A DNA stretch of 64,000 bases from assembly GCA_023105745.1 (NCBI GenBank), contig JALGQZ010000009.1, forward strand, positions 19,330,564 through 19,394,563. The letters run 5' to 3'. A program made the position numbers and the translations under genes. Positions 28,748 to 39,625 of the stretch are shown in pieces. The notes under the pieces are model-generated. The model did not search any database. It worked only from the letters and a program-made list of their open reading frames with translations, and was not told the origin of the DNA. The first letter of the stretch is position 1; every line of letters begins with the position of its first letter. This DNA is from Austropuccinia psidii (taxonomy: Eukaryota; Basidiomycota; Pucciniomycetes; Pucciniales; Sphaerophragmiaceae).

Positions 28748-29648
28748 GCAGTTGAGATTCCAATTCAATTTTCCAAAAGTCTATTATTTCTTGAACCCCT
28801 GAAACATTCAAGAACCACTTCATCCAGTCTTTGAAGCTCTGGGTAAGAAAAGTTGATTTGGGAATTCTGAGCCGTTGCTGGTTAGGTGGAATAATCTGAC
28901 CATGCTTCCATTTATTAGCAGGGGATTGGTGTTTCTTTGTAAAGATCTTGACTTTGGGCTCTTCTATGTTTCAATGAGAATGGAATACGTCAGCTCCACA
29001 TATTGGGGTAGTGGAGCAAAGATGATAGGCACATTCTCCTGGGGCTATCTTGGCATCATAAAGTGAAAAACATTCGGAACAGCATATGTATCGCTCGAAT
29101 GTGACATCAAGGTGGAGCCTTTTGATAATAGTACAAATGTCACAAGGTATTTCTTTGGTGATGGTATATTGAAGCTGATTTCTTTTTAACAAAACCTCCA
29201 TCATTCTTGCGACTTGATCTCTTGCTTGCTGGCACTTCTGTTTTCTGAGGACACATTCCAAATACAACCACATTATGTACTCTAGTATGAAATATAATAC
29301 ATTATACATCATTGAAATTGAGTTAAAGTAATTTAATTGCTTTGATGTTATTTATAATTAGAAAAAAACTCACCAATAATTTCAGGCTCTGTCATGGAAG
29401 CCTCTCCAACATCAGATTCATCTTCTGTTACATCGTATTTTTCTTTCATGATAGATTGATCTTCTTTTTTTTAGAGAAATATTAGGAAAAAGCCTTAAAA
29501 TTGTTGTCTCAGGAGCTTCATTTGAGGAATTTCGCCAATGTCTATTTCTTGTGCTACAATTGACAGGAAGGCCATTTTGGATATTTCTGTTAGTAGTGAT
29601 AATTTTGTACTGTGAGCAAGACAAACAGGTGCATAAGCATAGTGTCAT
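28748..29648 (-). pseudogene. Tnp2-type transposase, N-terminal part
   Basis: Minus-strand N-terminal half of the gene whose C-terminal half is at 16250-18291. It begins near 29648 with a cysteine-containing motif (CLCTCLSC) and the segment CSTRNRHWRN, probably crosses an intron (GTGAGT donor near 29370), then continues from about 29312 with VLRKQKCQQARDQ and ERYICCSECFSLY (a C-x2-C pair) and CSTTPICGADVFHSH. An in-frame TGA at 28971-28973 follows, probably a decayed Arg codon, and the frame then stays open to the D insertion at 28748. Frame continuity on both sides of D shows the insertion hit this gene. No terminal repeats of its own element were located. Confidence 0.65.
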
Positions 29649-30671
29649 ACTTGAAAGAATTAATAAGTTAAAGAAGAAATATTTTTTGGGTTTTTGAGTG
29701 CAATAATGAAGTGAACAAGCAAGTCAATTTTAATTTGGTTTTCCATTAAAAATTCGTTCATCTTTGATAAAGGGAAGAATCATCTGCTTTCTATTGAGTT
29801 CAAATTAAAAAATTGTTCAGACTAGTGAGGACTTTACTATAAAAAGAAATCAAGAAAATACTCACAATTTGGTATTAATAATTTGAATTCAATAGCCTAC
29901 CTTGGCCGCCGGGAAGAGATAATAATCAGCTGCACAGTTGCACAGCTGATGGTATTACAGTATTTCAATAGGGTTTTAATGTGTAATTATTGATGGCTAC
30001 ATTGATTTTAAACCGAATCTCCTTTGTTCTTAATTCCTTTCTTATGATCTAACTTTTATATGAAGGGTAAAGGTAAGCTTCTCACATTTCTCTTTGTTTT
30101 CATGTATTCAAAAAACAATCTTTCACCTCATTGACTCCAAATACATGCCTGAGCAGTTCATCTTAGTCATTGAAGGGAGTCAAAACCAGGGATTCAAACT
30201 CAAAAACCATTTCACGACAAGAGCTAAACATTTTCCCTTTAGAAATAGACATTACCTTTGCTCCTGATAACTTAAGTATCATAGCGCTAGCTGAAGATTT
30301 TGGTATGAGTTCTTTTCTTTTGTAAGTCCTTTTTTAATTTTTTATCATATGCCTTGCACATTTTTCTGTAAAAATAGCCATTTGGAAAGCTTTTTCTCCT
30401 CTCAATCCACTATATTCACCCTCCTTGATAACACGAATGATATTCAAAATATTTTTCCTCTATCTCATAGCTCACATCACCTTTCCTTTTCTCCATTGGG
30501 TGATCCATCATATCTTAGTTTTTGACTTACTATCTGCTATTATCTGCAAGATATCAGCTATTTTCCATTCAATATCACTTGTTTGGCATTTGATTGTGTT
30601 TCTCCATCTCTTAAAATTGAATCATCACATTTATATCTATTTTCATTTAATTATCTTACTTAAAAAAACCT
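29649..30671. other. Unassigned stretch, weak exon-like segments
   Basis: No recognisable repeat family. A segment at about 30169-30301 is open for roughly 45 codons and is flanked by a TTAG acceptor and a GTATGA donor, but I could not connect it in phase to a start. A hydrophobic open frame (30425-30727) overlaps a T/C-rich stretch and is probably not a gene. Confidence 0.3.
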
Positions 30672-30869
30672 ATGAATTCAAAAGAAGAAAAACTCAACTA
30701 CCAACACTCAGATTCAAAGCTAACTAACCATTTGATTGAAATGACATGTGGGCCAGACAAAGAAGGTTCTGAGCACCAACTGCGATTTCAAAGAAGGGTG
30801 AAGCGATTCAAAGAATTGATGGCCAAATTAGAAGAATTGAAGCAAAGAGATCAAGCCAAAAAAAAGTAG
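30672..30869 (+). CDS. Small hypothetical basic protein
   Basis: 65 residues, ATG to TAG, following a pyrimidine-rich leader. The second half (HQLRFQRRVKRFKELMAKLEELKQRDQAKKK region, about residues 35-65) is strongly basic with a heptad-like Leu pattern and could form a short coiled coil. Composition is more protein-like than the neighbouring frames. It could be a terminal exon of a larger gene. No family recognised. Confidence 0.3.
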   Translation: MNSKEEKLNYQHSDSKLTNHLIEMTCGPDKEGSEHQLRFQRRVKRFKELMAKLEELKQRDQAKKK

Positions 30870-31166
30870 TGCATGCTTCTTCCTTTTATCTTGATATGGC
30901 TTTGTCAATAACCTGTTTAATTATTTTTCACATGATGAATAGTCTTCAGATATATCAAAAGAAAGTGAACCCCCATTTTTTACCAAGTGGGATTTCTGGA
31001 TCCAAATCATTACATTTTCAAAGATGGTTGTTAAGAAGGGGCTAATTAGATTAACGCGCACATTTTTCAATTTCATAGGAAGACAATTTCTGCTTTATTA
31101 GTTTGTAAATCTTTGGAGTATTTTTATTGAATAAACTTTCTATTATTGTAAAGGATTGAAAAATAA

Positions 31167-33033
31167 GTGTATGTACTATTATAAATTCTAACAGTACTGG
31201 TACAATGCATAAAGCAAAGGAAAAATACACAATAAGAAAGAGCCCTAAGCATTCTGTGGCTGAGCTGAGGTTAGCTAAGAGCCAGGACAGGGTCAGGACA
31301 GAGTGACCTGATCCAGGTCAGGTCAGCCTTTTGCTGGTGGTGGTTTGTAAGGTTATGCCTTGTGTCAAGAGAAAGGACCATGTCATTGGTTCAAGCCACA
31401 TTGAAGAAATAAAGAAGAAAATAATTAAAAGAAAAATAAATTGAAAATCTCAAAATTTTGGAAAATCCTTTTAAAGTTTGGAAAATACCTGAAACCTAAC
31501 TCTAAAATAAAATTTGGTTTCAACCAACCAATTGGCCTCATAAGCAAAATTATACAGTCAAGATAGCAGAAAGAAGATACATATAAGGATTACATAAGCA
31601 GAAAGGTGTTGAGAAAGTATTGGTAATCAGATTACTTGATTAGTAATACTTTGGGTGCTAAGGGTTACAGCTACCATGGAGGATTAGTCAGAAAGTCTAA
31701 GCATTACTAATCAAGTTCAAATGAGAACCAGCAAAAATACCTCAAATTAGTAAGAAACCCAACAAATGACATCATCAACCAAACAAATGATGCAATGAGT
31801 TACATAAATGAAATCATTTAGGTGGCACCACCAGAAAAGAATTTTCCCAGCCAAAAGAAACTGAAAAATCTAAGTCCCTCTTTTTGAACACCTCCCATGG
31901 AGAGCCCAAAAAATTATAAAAAGAGGGCCTCTTGTCCCAAATTTTTCCTCTTTCCCTCATGACTTTTATACCCCCAAAAGTGGAAAATGGATTTAAATTC
32001 ATCCCTGACTATCAGGTTAACTAGTCTACAAGTATATAATTCTATTATATAAAGGATAAAAAGGCCTTATATAATAGTCTTATAATACAAAAAAGTGTTA
32101 AAATAAAAAATCAGTCTTATAAAAAAAAGAAAACCTTATAATATAATTTTAATATATAAAGGATAAAAAGGCATCATATAATAGTCCTATGATAATAATA
32201 AAAAAAAGAAGTCTTTTAAAAATGGGTCTTATTAAAAAAAAGAGAAAAGCTTATAATATATTTTTATTATATAAAGGATAAAAAGGTGCTATATAGTAGC
32301 CTTATAGACTTAAAACAAATAAAACAGTATTACAAAGGAATTTCACCTTATCATAAGCAATCAATGCTTTAAATAAAGGAAAGAAGGGGCATTTAGTTAT
32401 TTTATTAAGAAATTATTTTTATTTTTTCATCTCATGAAGTCATTCTTTGGTTACTCCAAGAAAATCTTGTTAATCATAAAGGAAAATACCTATTATAGTA
32501 ATAAATTAGTGCTATCTTATTAAAAAGAAAGAATTATTCCCAAATTAAATTATCAATGAGTGGCTATTAATTAGTCTGGCCATATCAGAATTTCATTATA
32601 TAAAAGAGATAATAAATCATAAACCATAAAAAAAGTGTTTGATTGTTTCTTTTAGTATTATTATTAGCCTTGTGTCTTCATATCATATTAAATTATTGTT
32701 GTAGTAGTATTTTTGTTGATTTGTGATAGTTTTGTTTCTTTTGGTTAATTAAATAGTGTTATATTTAAAAGTTTAAATAAATATTTTGAGATCAAGCAAA
32801 GTCTGACAGAGTCTGTTGAATACATTGTTCTGAACTAGCCACCATCAATAAATAAATTGATTGTGAACTCAGGTTAAGCTAATTCATCATTTTTGAGGAA
32901 GGGCAGTTCAGATTATTCTGACACACAAGCAGAGCATAGGCTACAATCTTGAATAGCAATTCAAAAATGTTTTCTTGTAATTTCCCCTTCCAGGTACTGC
33001 CTCATTTTATCCCACACAAGAGGAGTTCCCACA
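31167..33033 (+). repeat. Lone LTR related to element D
   Basis: The 3' end (ATTTCCCCTTCCAGGTACTG ... GTTCCCACA at 33033) closely matches the D LTR end, and TATAAAAAG at 31915-31923 followed by GAGGGCC matches the D promoter region. The left edge is uncertain (somewhere near 31150-31200). There is no internal element on either side, so it is a solo LTR or a fragment. It has an internal triplicate at 32040-32300. Confidence 0.65.
32040..32300. repeat. Three tandem units of about 110 bp inside the lone LTR
   Basis: The word ATAAAGGATAAAAAGG recurs with its AAAGG at 32051, 32158 and 32273 (spacings 107 and 115), each followed by a TATAnTAG-like segment and preceded by CTTATAATATA. The position corresponds to the R/U5 side of the LTR. 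Confidence 0.65.
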
Positions 33034-34015
33034 ATGCCATTTGTGGCATTAACAATGCAATATTTCTGATTACATTAATACCGTAAATGGCATTCATGAT
33101 GCCACATTAACAATGCCATTAATTACACAATCAATGCAATAAATGACATAAAAACATGTATGTTATGTCATAAATGGCATTATTAATTCCTTAAATGGAA
33201 TTGTTAATGCCACAAGCGGCATTTTTGATTCCATAAATGGCATTTTTAATGCCATTCATGCTATTGTTAAGGCCATTCATGCTATTGTTAAGGCCATTAA
33301 TTCCATTTTTAAGGCCATTCATGCCATTTTTAAGGCCATTTATGGCATTGTTAAGGGAATTCAATTTAATTTATGGCATTGTTGTAATGCCATTTATGAC
33401 AATTTCCTGGCCATAAATGGCATCTTGATGTCATTCTTGATGCCATTTGTGGCATTATTATGTCATTCATGATACCATTCATGGCATGTTTGATGTCATA
33501 AATGGCACTTTTAATTCCAAAAAAGAAATTTTATCTTCCACTCATCATAAATGAAATTTTGAATTTAATTACAAACATGAACAAAAAAACGTAAAAAAAA
33601 GGACTCTTTGGGCCTACAAATGTCCTGGAAAAAAAAAGGCAGAATGTTGGGCTCCTGGTTTTTTATTCTCAAGATTTCGCCCTTCATTTAAAAAAATTAT
33701 GGAAATTCATAAGTGGGAACATATTTAATGAATTTTTTCGAAAAAATATGCCATTTTTCCAAATTGGCCAAAATGGAGAAATTGGGCAAAAAAATTGGAA
33801 AGATTTGGGGACATACACATCCCATTTCAGAAAAAATATGGCAAAGAGAAATTATAGAAATTCTCAAAACTGAGCCTGTGGAATATTTATTCAAAAAATA
33901 AGCTGCTTACGTGTTTTTAACATACAACTACATGTTTTGGCCACAAATTGGTAAAAACATGTAATTCTATGGTCAAAACATGTAAGGCCTTACGTGTGTT
34001 TACCAACACCCTTAA
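33034..34015 (+). mobile_element. Element C1: truncated TIR element with palindromic array
   Basis: Direct-orientation homologue of the right four-fifths of 61260-62495. The left 0.5 kb is a degenerate array of GCCATnnATGGC-like palindromes. The right part shares long runs with the other copy (for example GGGCCTACAA and CATCCCATTTCAG), and the end is CTTACGTGTGTTTACCAACACCCTTAA, which pairs with the left inverted repeat of the full copy. The left terminus is missing: the array begins exactly at the end of the D-like LTR (33033/33034). Confidence 0.7.
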
Positions 34016-35797
34016 AAAACTAATAATAGATAAAAAAGATATGGAATTTTAGAGAAAACTTACTTAAAATATTTATTTACTACAACAAGTCAAAAAACAA
34101 CAGTTATTATATTAAATAAGAATTATGAGTTAAAAATATGCCAAAAATCAATATTTTTAAAGATAAAACAACTTTTTATAATAAAAATTTTAATTAAAGA
34201 GTTTTTGAGAGGAATTTGTGGATTTTAAAAGATATTTTAGAGACAATAACTTTATAGAATAAAATATATTATAGGTGATTACAACAATAATCTAATTTCT
34301 ATGATTTCAATTCTTGAATTTAAGACTTATAAAGAATAAAATACTTAAGAAATATTTGAATAATAAGATTTTTTGTATAATAAAACTTTACCTGTTTAAA
34401 TGTCTAATATTATTTGATTGATAATTGATGATGGACAAAAACAGTGATGAAAAGACTCTTTTTATGTCTACAGAGCAGCTCTCATGATTAATAATGGATA
34501 TAGAGGGCGTGCTCAGGTGAAAACTGAAAAATCAACCTTAAAAATAGGGTTCTTAACTTAAGGTAACTTATTTTTTATTCCAATTTAAAGTTACCAGTGT
34601 TATTCTTAACTCCAAATAACTTTAATCCTGATTTAAATTGATTATTTTAAGGTTTAATATAGAATAGGTTTATTTATATTAAATTTCATCACATGAACAA
34701 CTTAAAAATAGAGTTTCAAGCAGAAATCTCTTAAACTCAATTTTTAATTAATTTTTAAAGAAATCTTAATTTTCTTTAAGTATAAGTAAAAAAGAGTAAA
34801 TTTCCAAGCCAATTACCCAAGAAATCTGTTTATAACGAATACTTAAAATTGAATTTATATATAGATAATATTAAGTTGTAAGCTGTGTGAAATGTTCAAG
34901 CAAATCCATTATGAATTGGCTTTTTAATGAATTTTTGAAGTTATTACTATCTTTCCATGTAAAATAGCAATCCACACTAAGCCTTAACTTTTGATAAGGT
35001 TCTAATGCTTGTAAGCTTAAAGGTTTATACTTATTCAAGCTTTTACAGGTCTCAAAACTTTAATTTCAAGCCTGCATATTGGGATTTACCCTTTGGAAGC
35101 TTAAAATTCCTGTCCAAATTGGGAAAAAACCAGTTTAAACTTCAAGGTTGGATCGAAGTCTAATCTTAAAGTATAAATAATGCTGAAAATCCTCCAATAT
35201 AGGTGGAAAACCTTAATTCAATCCTTGCAGATCAAAAACATTGGGTACCCCAGCTCTGTTTGGCCTTTTTCCTTTGTCCCATCTTTTTGTGTGGATTTTG
35301 CCCTTTTATTTATTTAAAGCCATACTATGGCCTTCAACACCTTTAAATTGAGCTCACGCAGGATTTATATTCTGTATGGCAAATCCTTAGCCAATTGATT
35401 AAATATACACAACACCTCAATTTTAACTAAAATTTTGGAAAGTCTGCATAAACCTTATGCAACTTTAAATTTTAGCCTATTTAAGCTGAAATTTAACAAT
35501 TCTAAGAAAATGTTAAAAATGTTATGTTAGTACTGTGAGATTCTTAAATCTTCCAATAACATAAGAACTAAGCCTTTTTGGGTATAACACCCTATGGCTG
35601 TACCCTAGGTCATTTTTGCTGTAGAATACAGAAATGACATAATATTTATAACTTTGTTTATCCATAAACAAGCTATACTTATTTTTTGTTATTTTTTATC
35701 TTAAATTTAATTCAAAAGTCTGTTGAAGACTAAATCAGCTGTATATAAAATCATTTGTGGCCTTATGGGTATGTTATACATACTTCACAGGCTTACA
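34016..35797 (-). repeat. 3' LTR of element B2 (family B)
   Basis: Minus-strand LTR opening TGTAAGCCTGTGAAGTATG at 35797. The first 600 bp match, inverted, 63404-64000. It is distantly related to the F LTR (both open TGTrAGCCT and share a CATACCC...GGCCACAAAT-like block). The left edge is set at the end of element C1 and is uncertain. Confidence 0.65.
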
Positions 35798-36082
35798 TTC
35801 CCTACCAACCAAAAAAATTGTACCACAATTTTCTTTAGTAGTATACCCCCAAGTTAATTTGGGGGGGTATCATCCACTTTCCAACCTGTCTACTTACACT
35901 TTCAAGTGTGTAAAGCACACAATTCAGATGTGTCATTGTGGAATTGGTCTTCTCTCATGTCTGAATCATCTGAGAAACCTTTGGTAAGCAGGTACCTTTT
36001 CTGCTACAATCCATTCATCTTCATGTTGTGGCTTTCTGTACCTGAGAAAGTATTCTCTTTGATCTTTCCCCCTAAGTCTTCT
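35798..36082 (-). pseudogene. Element B2: C-terminal chromodomain-like end and polypurine tract
   Basis: Minus-strand translation past the stop at 36083 still shows a shifted REYFLRYRKPQHEDEW and a terminal FRHERRP-like piece, which parallels the EYLVRY...EDxW...LLRRFRH end of the F2 integrase. A strong hairpin (35843-35870) and a purine-rich end (GGTAGGGAA) next to the LTR follow. Confidence 0.55.
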
Positions 36083-37480
36083 TTATTTCAAGAATTTTAG
36101 TAATTTTTTGCCTTCACTCTGATTGAGTGGAGGTACTTCTAAGGATTTTTCATTTCTCAAAGGAAATAGTTCCTTATCACTTGAAGTGTAATTCTTTACC
36201 AGACTAACAGGAAAAGTTGGATGTTTGTTTTCCAATTCTCCTGAAAGTTCTAACTGTACTGAATTTGTCCCATGAAGGGGCTTAATAATAAATGGTCCTG
36301 AAAAGGAATATTTTAATTTATTTGGGCCTTTAATATTGTTAAAGCTCAAGGTTGAAACTACTATTGACTCCCCTACTTTGAATTCTGGTGTCTTATGACT
36401 TTGATCCCATTTATGTTTAGCATATTTAAAGGCATAATTCATGCTTTGATTTGCATGATGCCTTACTTTATCAAGCAATAAATTAAATCTTGAAGCAGTT
36501 GGATGAATATCAACTAAATCTTTCTTCAAAGTATCAACTGGAAGTTTAGGGTTCCATCCTTTTTCCAACATTTCAGGAGTTTTGCTTGTTGAAGCATGGA
36601 TGGAGGTGTTTTAGGCTAATTCCAATGCTGGTATAAGAGTACACCAATCATTGGTAAAGCCATAAGAATCTTTAAGCTCCAGTCCCCAAGGACTAAATCT
36701 TCAGATCATGTCCTCAAGGGTTTGAATCATTCTTTCTGCTAGCCCATCTGTTTGTGGATGGTATGCTGTTGAGAATGATAATTTTGTACCCAAAAGCTTA
36801 TGTAAATTAGTCCATAAGGCTGATGTGAATTCCGGGTCTCTATCACTAATGATATTTTTGAAGAGACCAGTATGAGATATAACTCTGTTCCAAATCAAAA
36901 GATCTGTATCCATAGCAGTGTCATCTTTATTACATGGTAAAAATATTGGTGTTTTGCTATATCTGTCTACAATTAAAAGACATGCATTGTAACTTTTATC
37001 ACTTCCAGGTGGTAAGGCAGTTACCCAATTCATATGAGCCACTTCCCATGGGGTACTTTGTTCTTGGATATGAATCATAAAACCAAATCTTTTACCAGTA
37101 GCTTCATTGGCTTTTTGGCATCTATCACAACTATGACAGTACTCAATGAAATCCTTTCTCCAAGATGGCCACCAGGCACATGTCTTGATTTTTTCCATTG
37201 TTCTGTCTTCAGACAGATGTCCAGAATAAATTTCATCATGGAATTCTAGCAGTATTGTGTTAATTAACATTCTACTACACAGGACCATGACACATGTGTG
37301 TTTAGATCTATGATATAAGATACCATAAAATAAATTAAATCTTCCACTTTCATAAGATGTTTTCCCAAGATGATGCAGAGAATTAGCCAAAGCTGAATCT
37401 TTGCAATCTTTTTCAAGTAGAGAAGTAAGAACTTGACAGTTTTTATCCAGCTTATAGCTATCTCTAACTTCTTCAAACAA
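36083..37480 (-). pseudogene. Element B2 integrase, broken
   Basis: Two minus-strand frames, 37480-36701 and 36571-36083, split by stops near 36600-36700. The zinc-binding domain is present (HLSE...[11 protein letters not shown]). The first catalytic Asp position reads HMNW, an Asn in place of the expected Asp. The second Asp lies in SDRDPEF and the Glu in [10 protein letters not shown]. The second frame holds the post-core helix and a VGESIVVSTL / GPFIIKPL module. In life it would join retroelement cDNA to host DNA; this copy is dead. Confidence 0.8.
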
Positions 37481-37486
37481 TTCTGT

Positions 37487-38002
37487 TCAAACATCTGTGA
37501 TGTTAATTCCTTCAATTGGAATTGGATGTTCTACACCTGTGGGGACATAGGCAGTATTGTCAGGTGTATTGGGTAATTCCCATCTACTTAAGCCATCATC
37601 ATTCTTGTGAATATTTCCAGCTTTATGTACCATAGTCATATTACCTCTATAATCCTGTATAGCAATCTGCCATCTTAACATGTGTCTGCTTGGAGTTTTC
37701 ATGTCAAGAAGTGATTTTACTGCATTACAATCAGTAATTACTTCAAACACACTACCATCAAGATAATAATGAAGTTTTTCAAGAGCCCAAACAAGGCAAA
37801 GCCACTCCATTTGTCTGGCTCCATATCTGGCCTCAGTAGGTTTGATTTGTCTTGAAAGAAAACAAATTGGACCTTCATAAGGTTTTTCATTGACAATTTG
37901 AACTTGATGAAGAGGTGCACCCAGGCCCTCACCACATACATCAATATACAGCTTGAAAGGAAGTTTCCAGTCTGGTATCAGTAGTAATGGCGCATTGGTC
38001 AA
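37487..38002 (-). pseudogene. Element B2 RNase H
   Basis: 171 residues with [18 protein letters not shown] (first catalytic Asp), [27 protein letters not shown], ending [14 protein letters not shown]. The motifs match the F2 RNase H frame closely. It runs into a stop just before the integrase frame. The domain normally degrades the RNA strand of the RNA-DNA hybrid. Confidence 0.8.
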
Positions 38003-38077
38003 GGAATATCTGATCTTTTCATATTCTTGAATCCTCTCCCATGTAATTTCAATGACAGTTTGTTGATCACAAATTCT

Positions 38078-38875
38078 TTACAATGATCTGGCATGGATTG
38101 CAAAAGCTTTAAGGTGTCTCCTGTAATAACTGGCAAACCCTAACAAAGACATCATTTCTTTCTTGTTCTGGGGCATTTGTTTCATTAACACTGCAGCCAT
38201 TTTGTTTTTATCAACACCAAGGCTCAGCCCTGAGACTACATGTCCTAGAGCTTTCAGCTCATGAAACCCAAACTTACATCTTTTAAGAGATATTTTTATG
38301 TTCACTTGAAGAATTTTCTTAAGTACTAATGAAAGTCTCTCTAAATGCAATTTCCAGGTTTCTGAACAAATGATAATGTCATCGATATATATGAATAACA
38401 ATCCCTCTGATAGTTCATCTGGGAAAATGGTTTCATCATCCTTTGATAGTGAGAGGGTGCATTTTTAATACCAAAAGTAATCCTCAAGTATTCATAAATA
38501 CCACAATGAACAATGATCCTCAATAATTTCCTAGCATGAGGTGTCAAAAAATTCTGATGGAAACCTTTAAGAGCATCCATAGAAGTGATAAACTTTGTGT
38601 TGGATAATTGAGTCAAAGTCTCATGGATTCTAGGAATTGGATACCTATCTGGAATAGTGTAGGTATTCAATGCTCTAAAATCACCAACAATTCTTGATTT
38701 ATCATTATACCAAGTAATGATTACAGGAGTTGTGACTTCTACTTCTACATTGTTTCCAACCTTTGTAAGAACTCCCAGTTTCATTAGTTCATTAATATGA
38801 TTTTCTAATGCTTCTCTTTCCCTAGGGCTAGCTGGTTAAGCTGGTCTTCTTAAAAGTGGAGGGTAAGGTTTTTCC
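38078..38875 (-). pseudogene. Element B2 reverse transcriptase, frameshifted
   Basis: Two overlapping minus frames: 38784-38341 with VTTPVIITWYNDKSR, DFRALNTYTIPDRYPIPRI and IKNAPSHYQRMM, and 38401-38078 with the YIDDIIIC catalytic motif and LKALGHVVSGLSLG. The frame change falls around 38400. Upstream of 38784 the frame carries further stops. The fingers and palm order is that of Ty3/gypsy RT. Confidence 0.82.
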
Positions 38876-39077
38876 AAATTAAACATAATGTCCACTTCAT
38901 GGCCTTTGATAGCCCCAAGTGGTTCATTATCATAAGCAAAGGCTTCACTATATTGAAATCAAATTTCAATAAGTTCTTCCTTCATTTTTGGTGTTAATTA
39001 AGGACTAATTTCTGCTTCAATCAACTGTTCTGACACAAATTTTTCTTTATTAAAATTTTTTACTTGTCTAATGACAG

Positions 39078-39557
39078 TTATTTCTCTTTTTTCTGGGGAA
39101 AAGCAAATTTCTGCCTTTTATTTTCCCCTAAAGTGAAATACCTGTCTTTATGATTATTCATATCAATACCATAAATATTGAGACAATCATTTCCAATTAT
39201 AAAGTGTTGTGAAGTACAATCATTCATAACAACAAATTCAACTTTTAATCTGATACTTCCTGCAGGAAGAGGGAATACCATTTCTTCTTCAAATATACCC
39301 AAGGGGTGCATATTTTGGCTGGTACTGCTGAATTTTATACCTTCAATTGGAATTAACTTGTCTTGCCAATTGGTATAAACCTTGTCAAGATAATTTTTTC
39401 CAACACCAGTACAAAACGCACCTGAGTCAAGATGTATCTTGGCTTCTCTGTTGTTTTTCACAATATTAGTGATACAAGATGATCCAGCTGTATAACCTTT
39501 AACTCTGGCTGGCTTGGTTTTCTGCATTTTAGCATCTTGCACATGTATGAGCTCCAT
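39078..39557 (-). pseudogene. Element B2 aspartic protease
   Basis: 159 residues with IHLDSGAFCTGVGKNYL, keeping the Asp-Ser-Gly triad, and a later FIIGNDCLNIYGIDM segment. The region just upstream and downstream is broken by stops. Sister protease in F2 lies at 45555-46082 and has lost its triad. Confidence 0.78.
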
Positions 39558-39625
39558 AAATTAATCACCATACTGTGGTAAGTGAGTATGCACTTCTGTT
39601 AATTCAAAGGAAACATTCATATTTT

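Noticed and set aside
30425..30727. 100-residue hydrophobic frame
   Set aside because: T/C-rich stretch immediately upstream of a better small frame; looks like a pyrimidine-rich leader or intron.
33697..33901. Mirror frames on both strands in element C1
   Set aside because: Both are AT-rich translations with no conservation of frame in the C2 copy.
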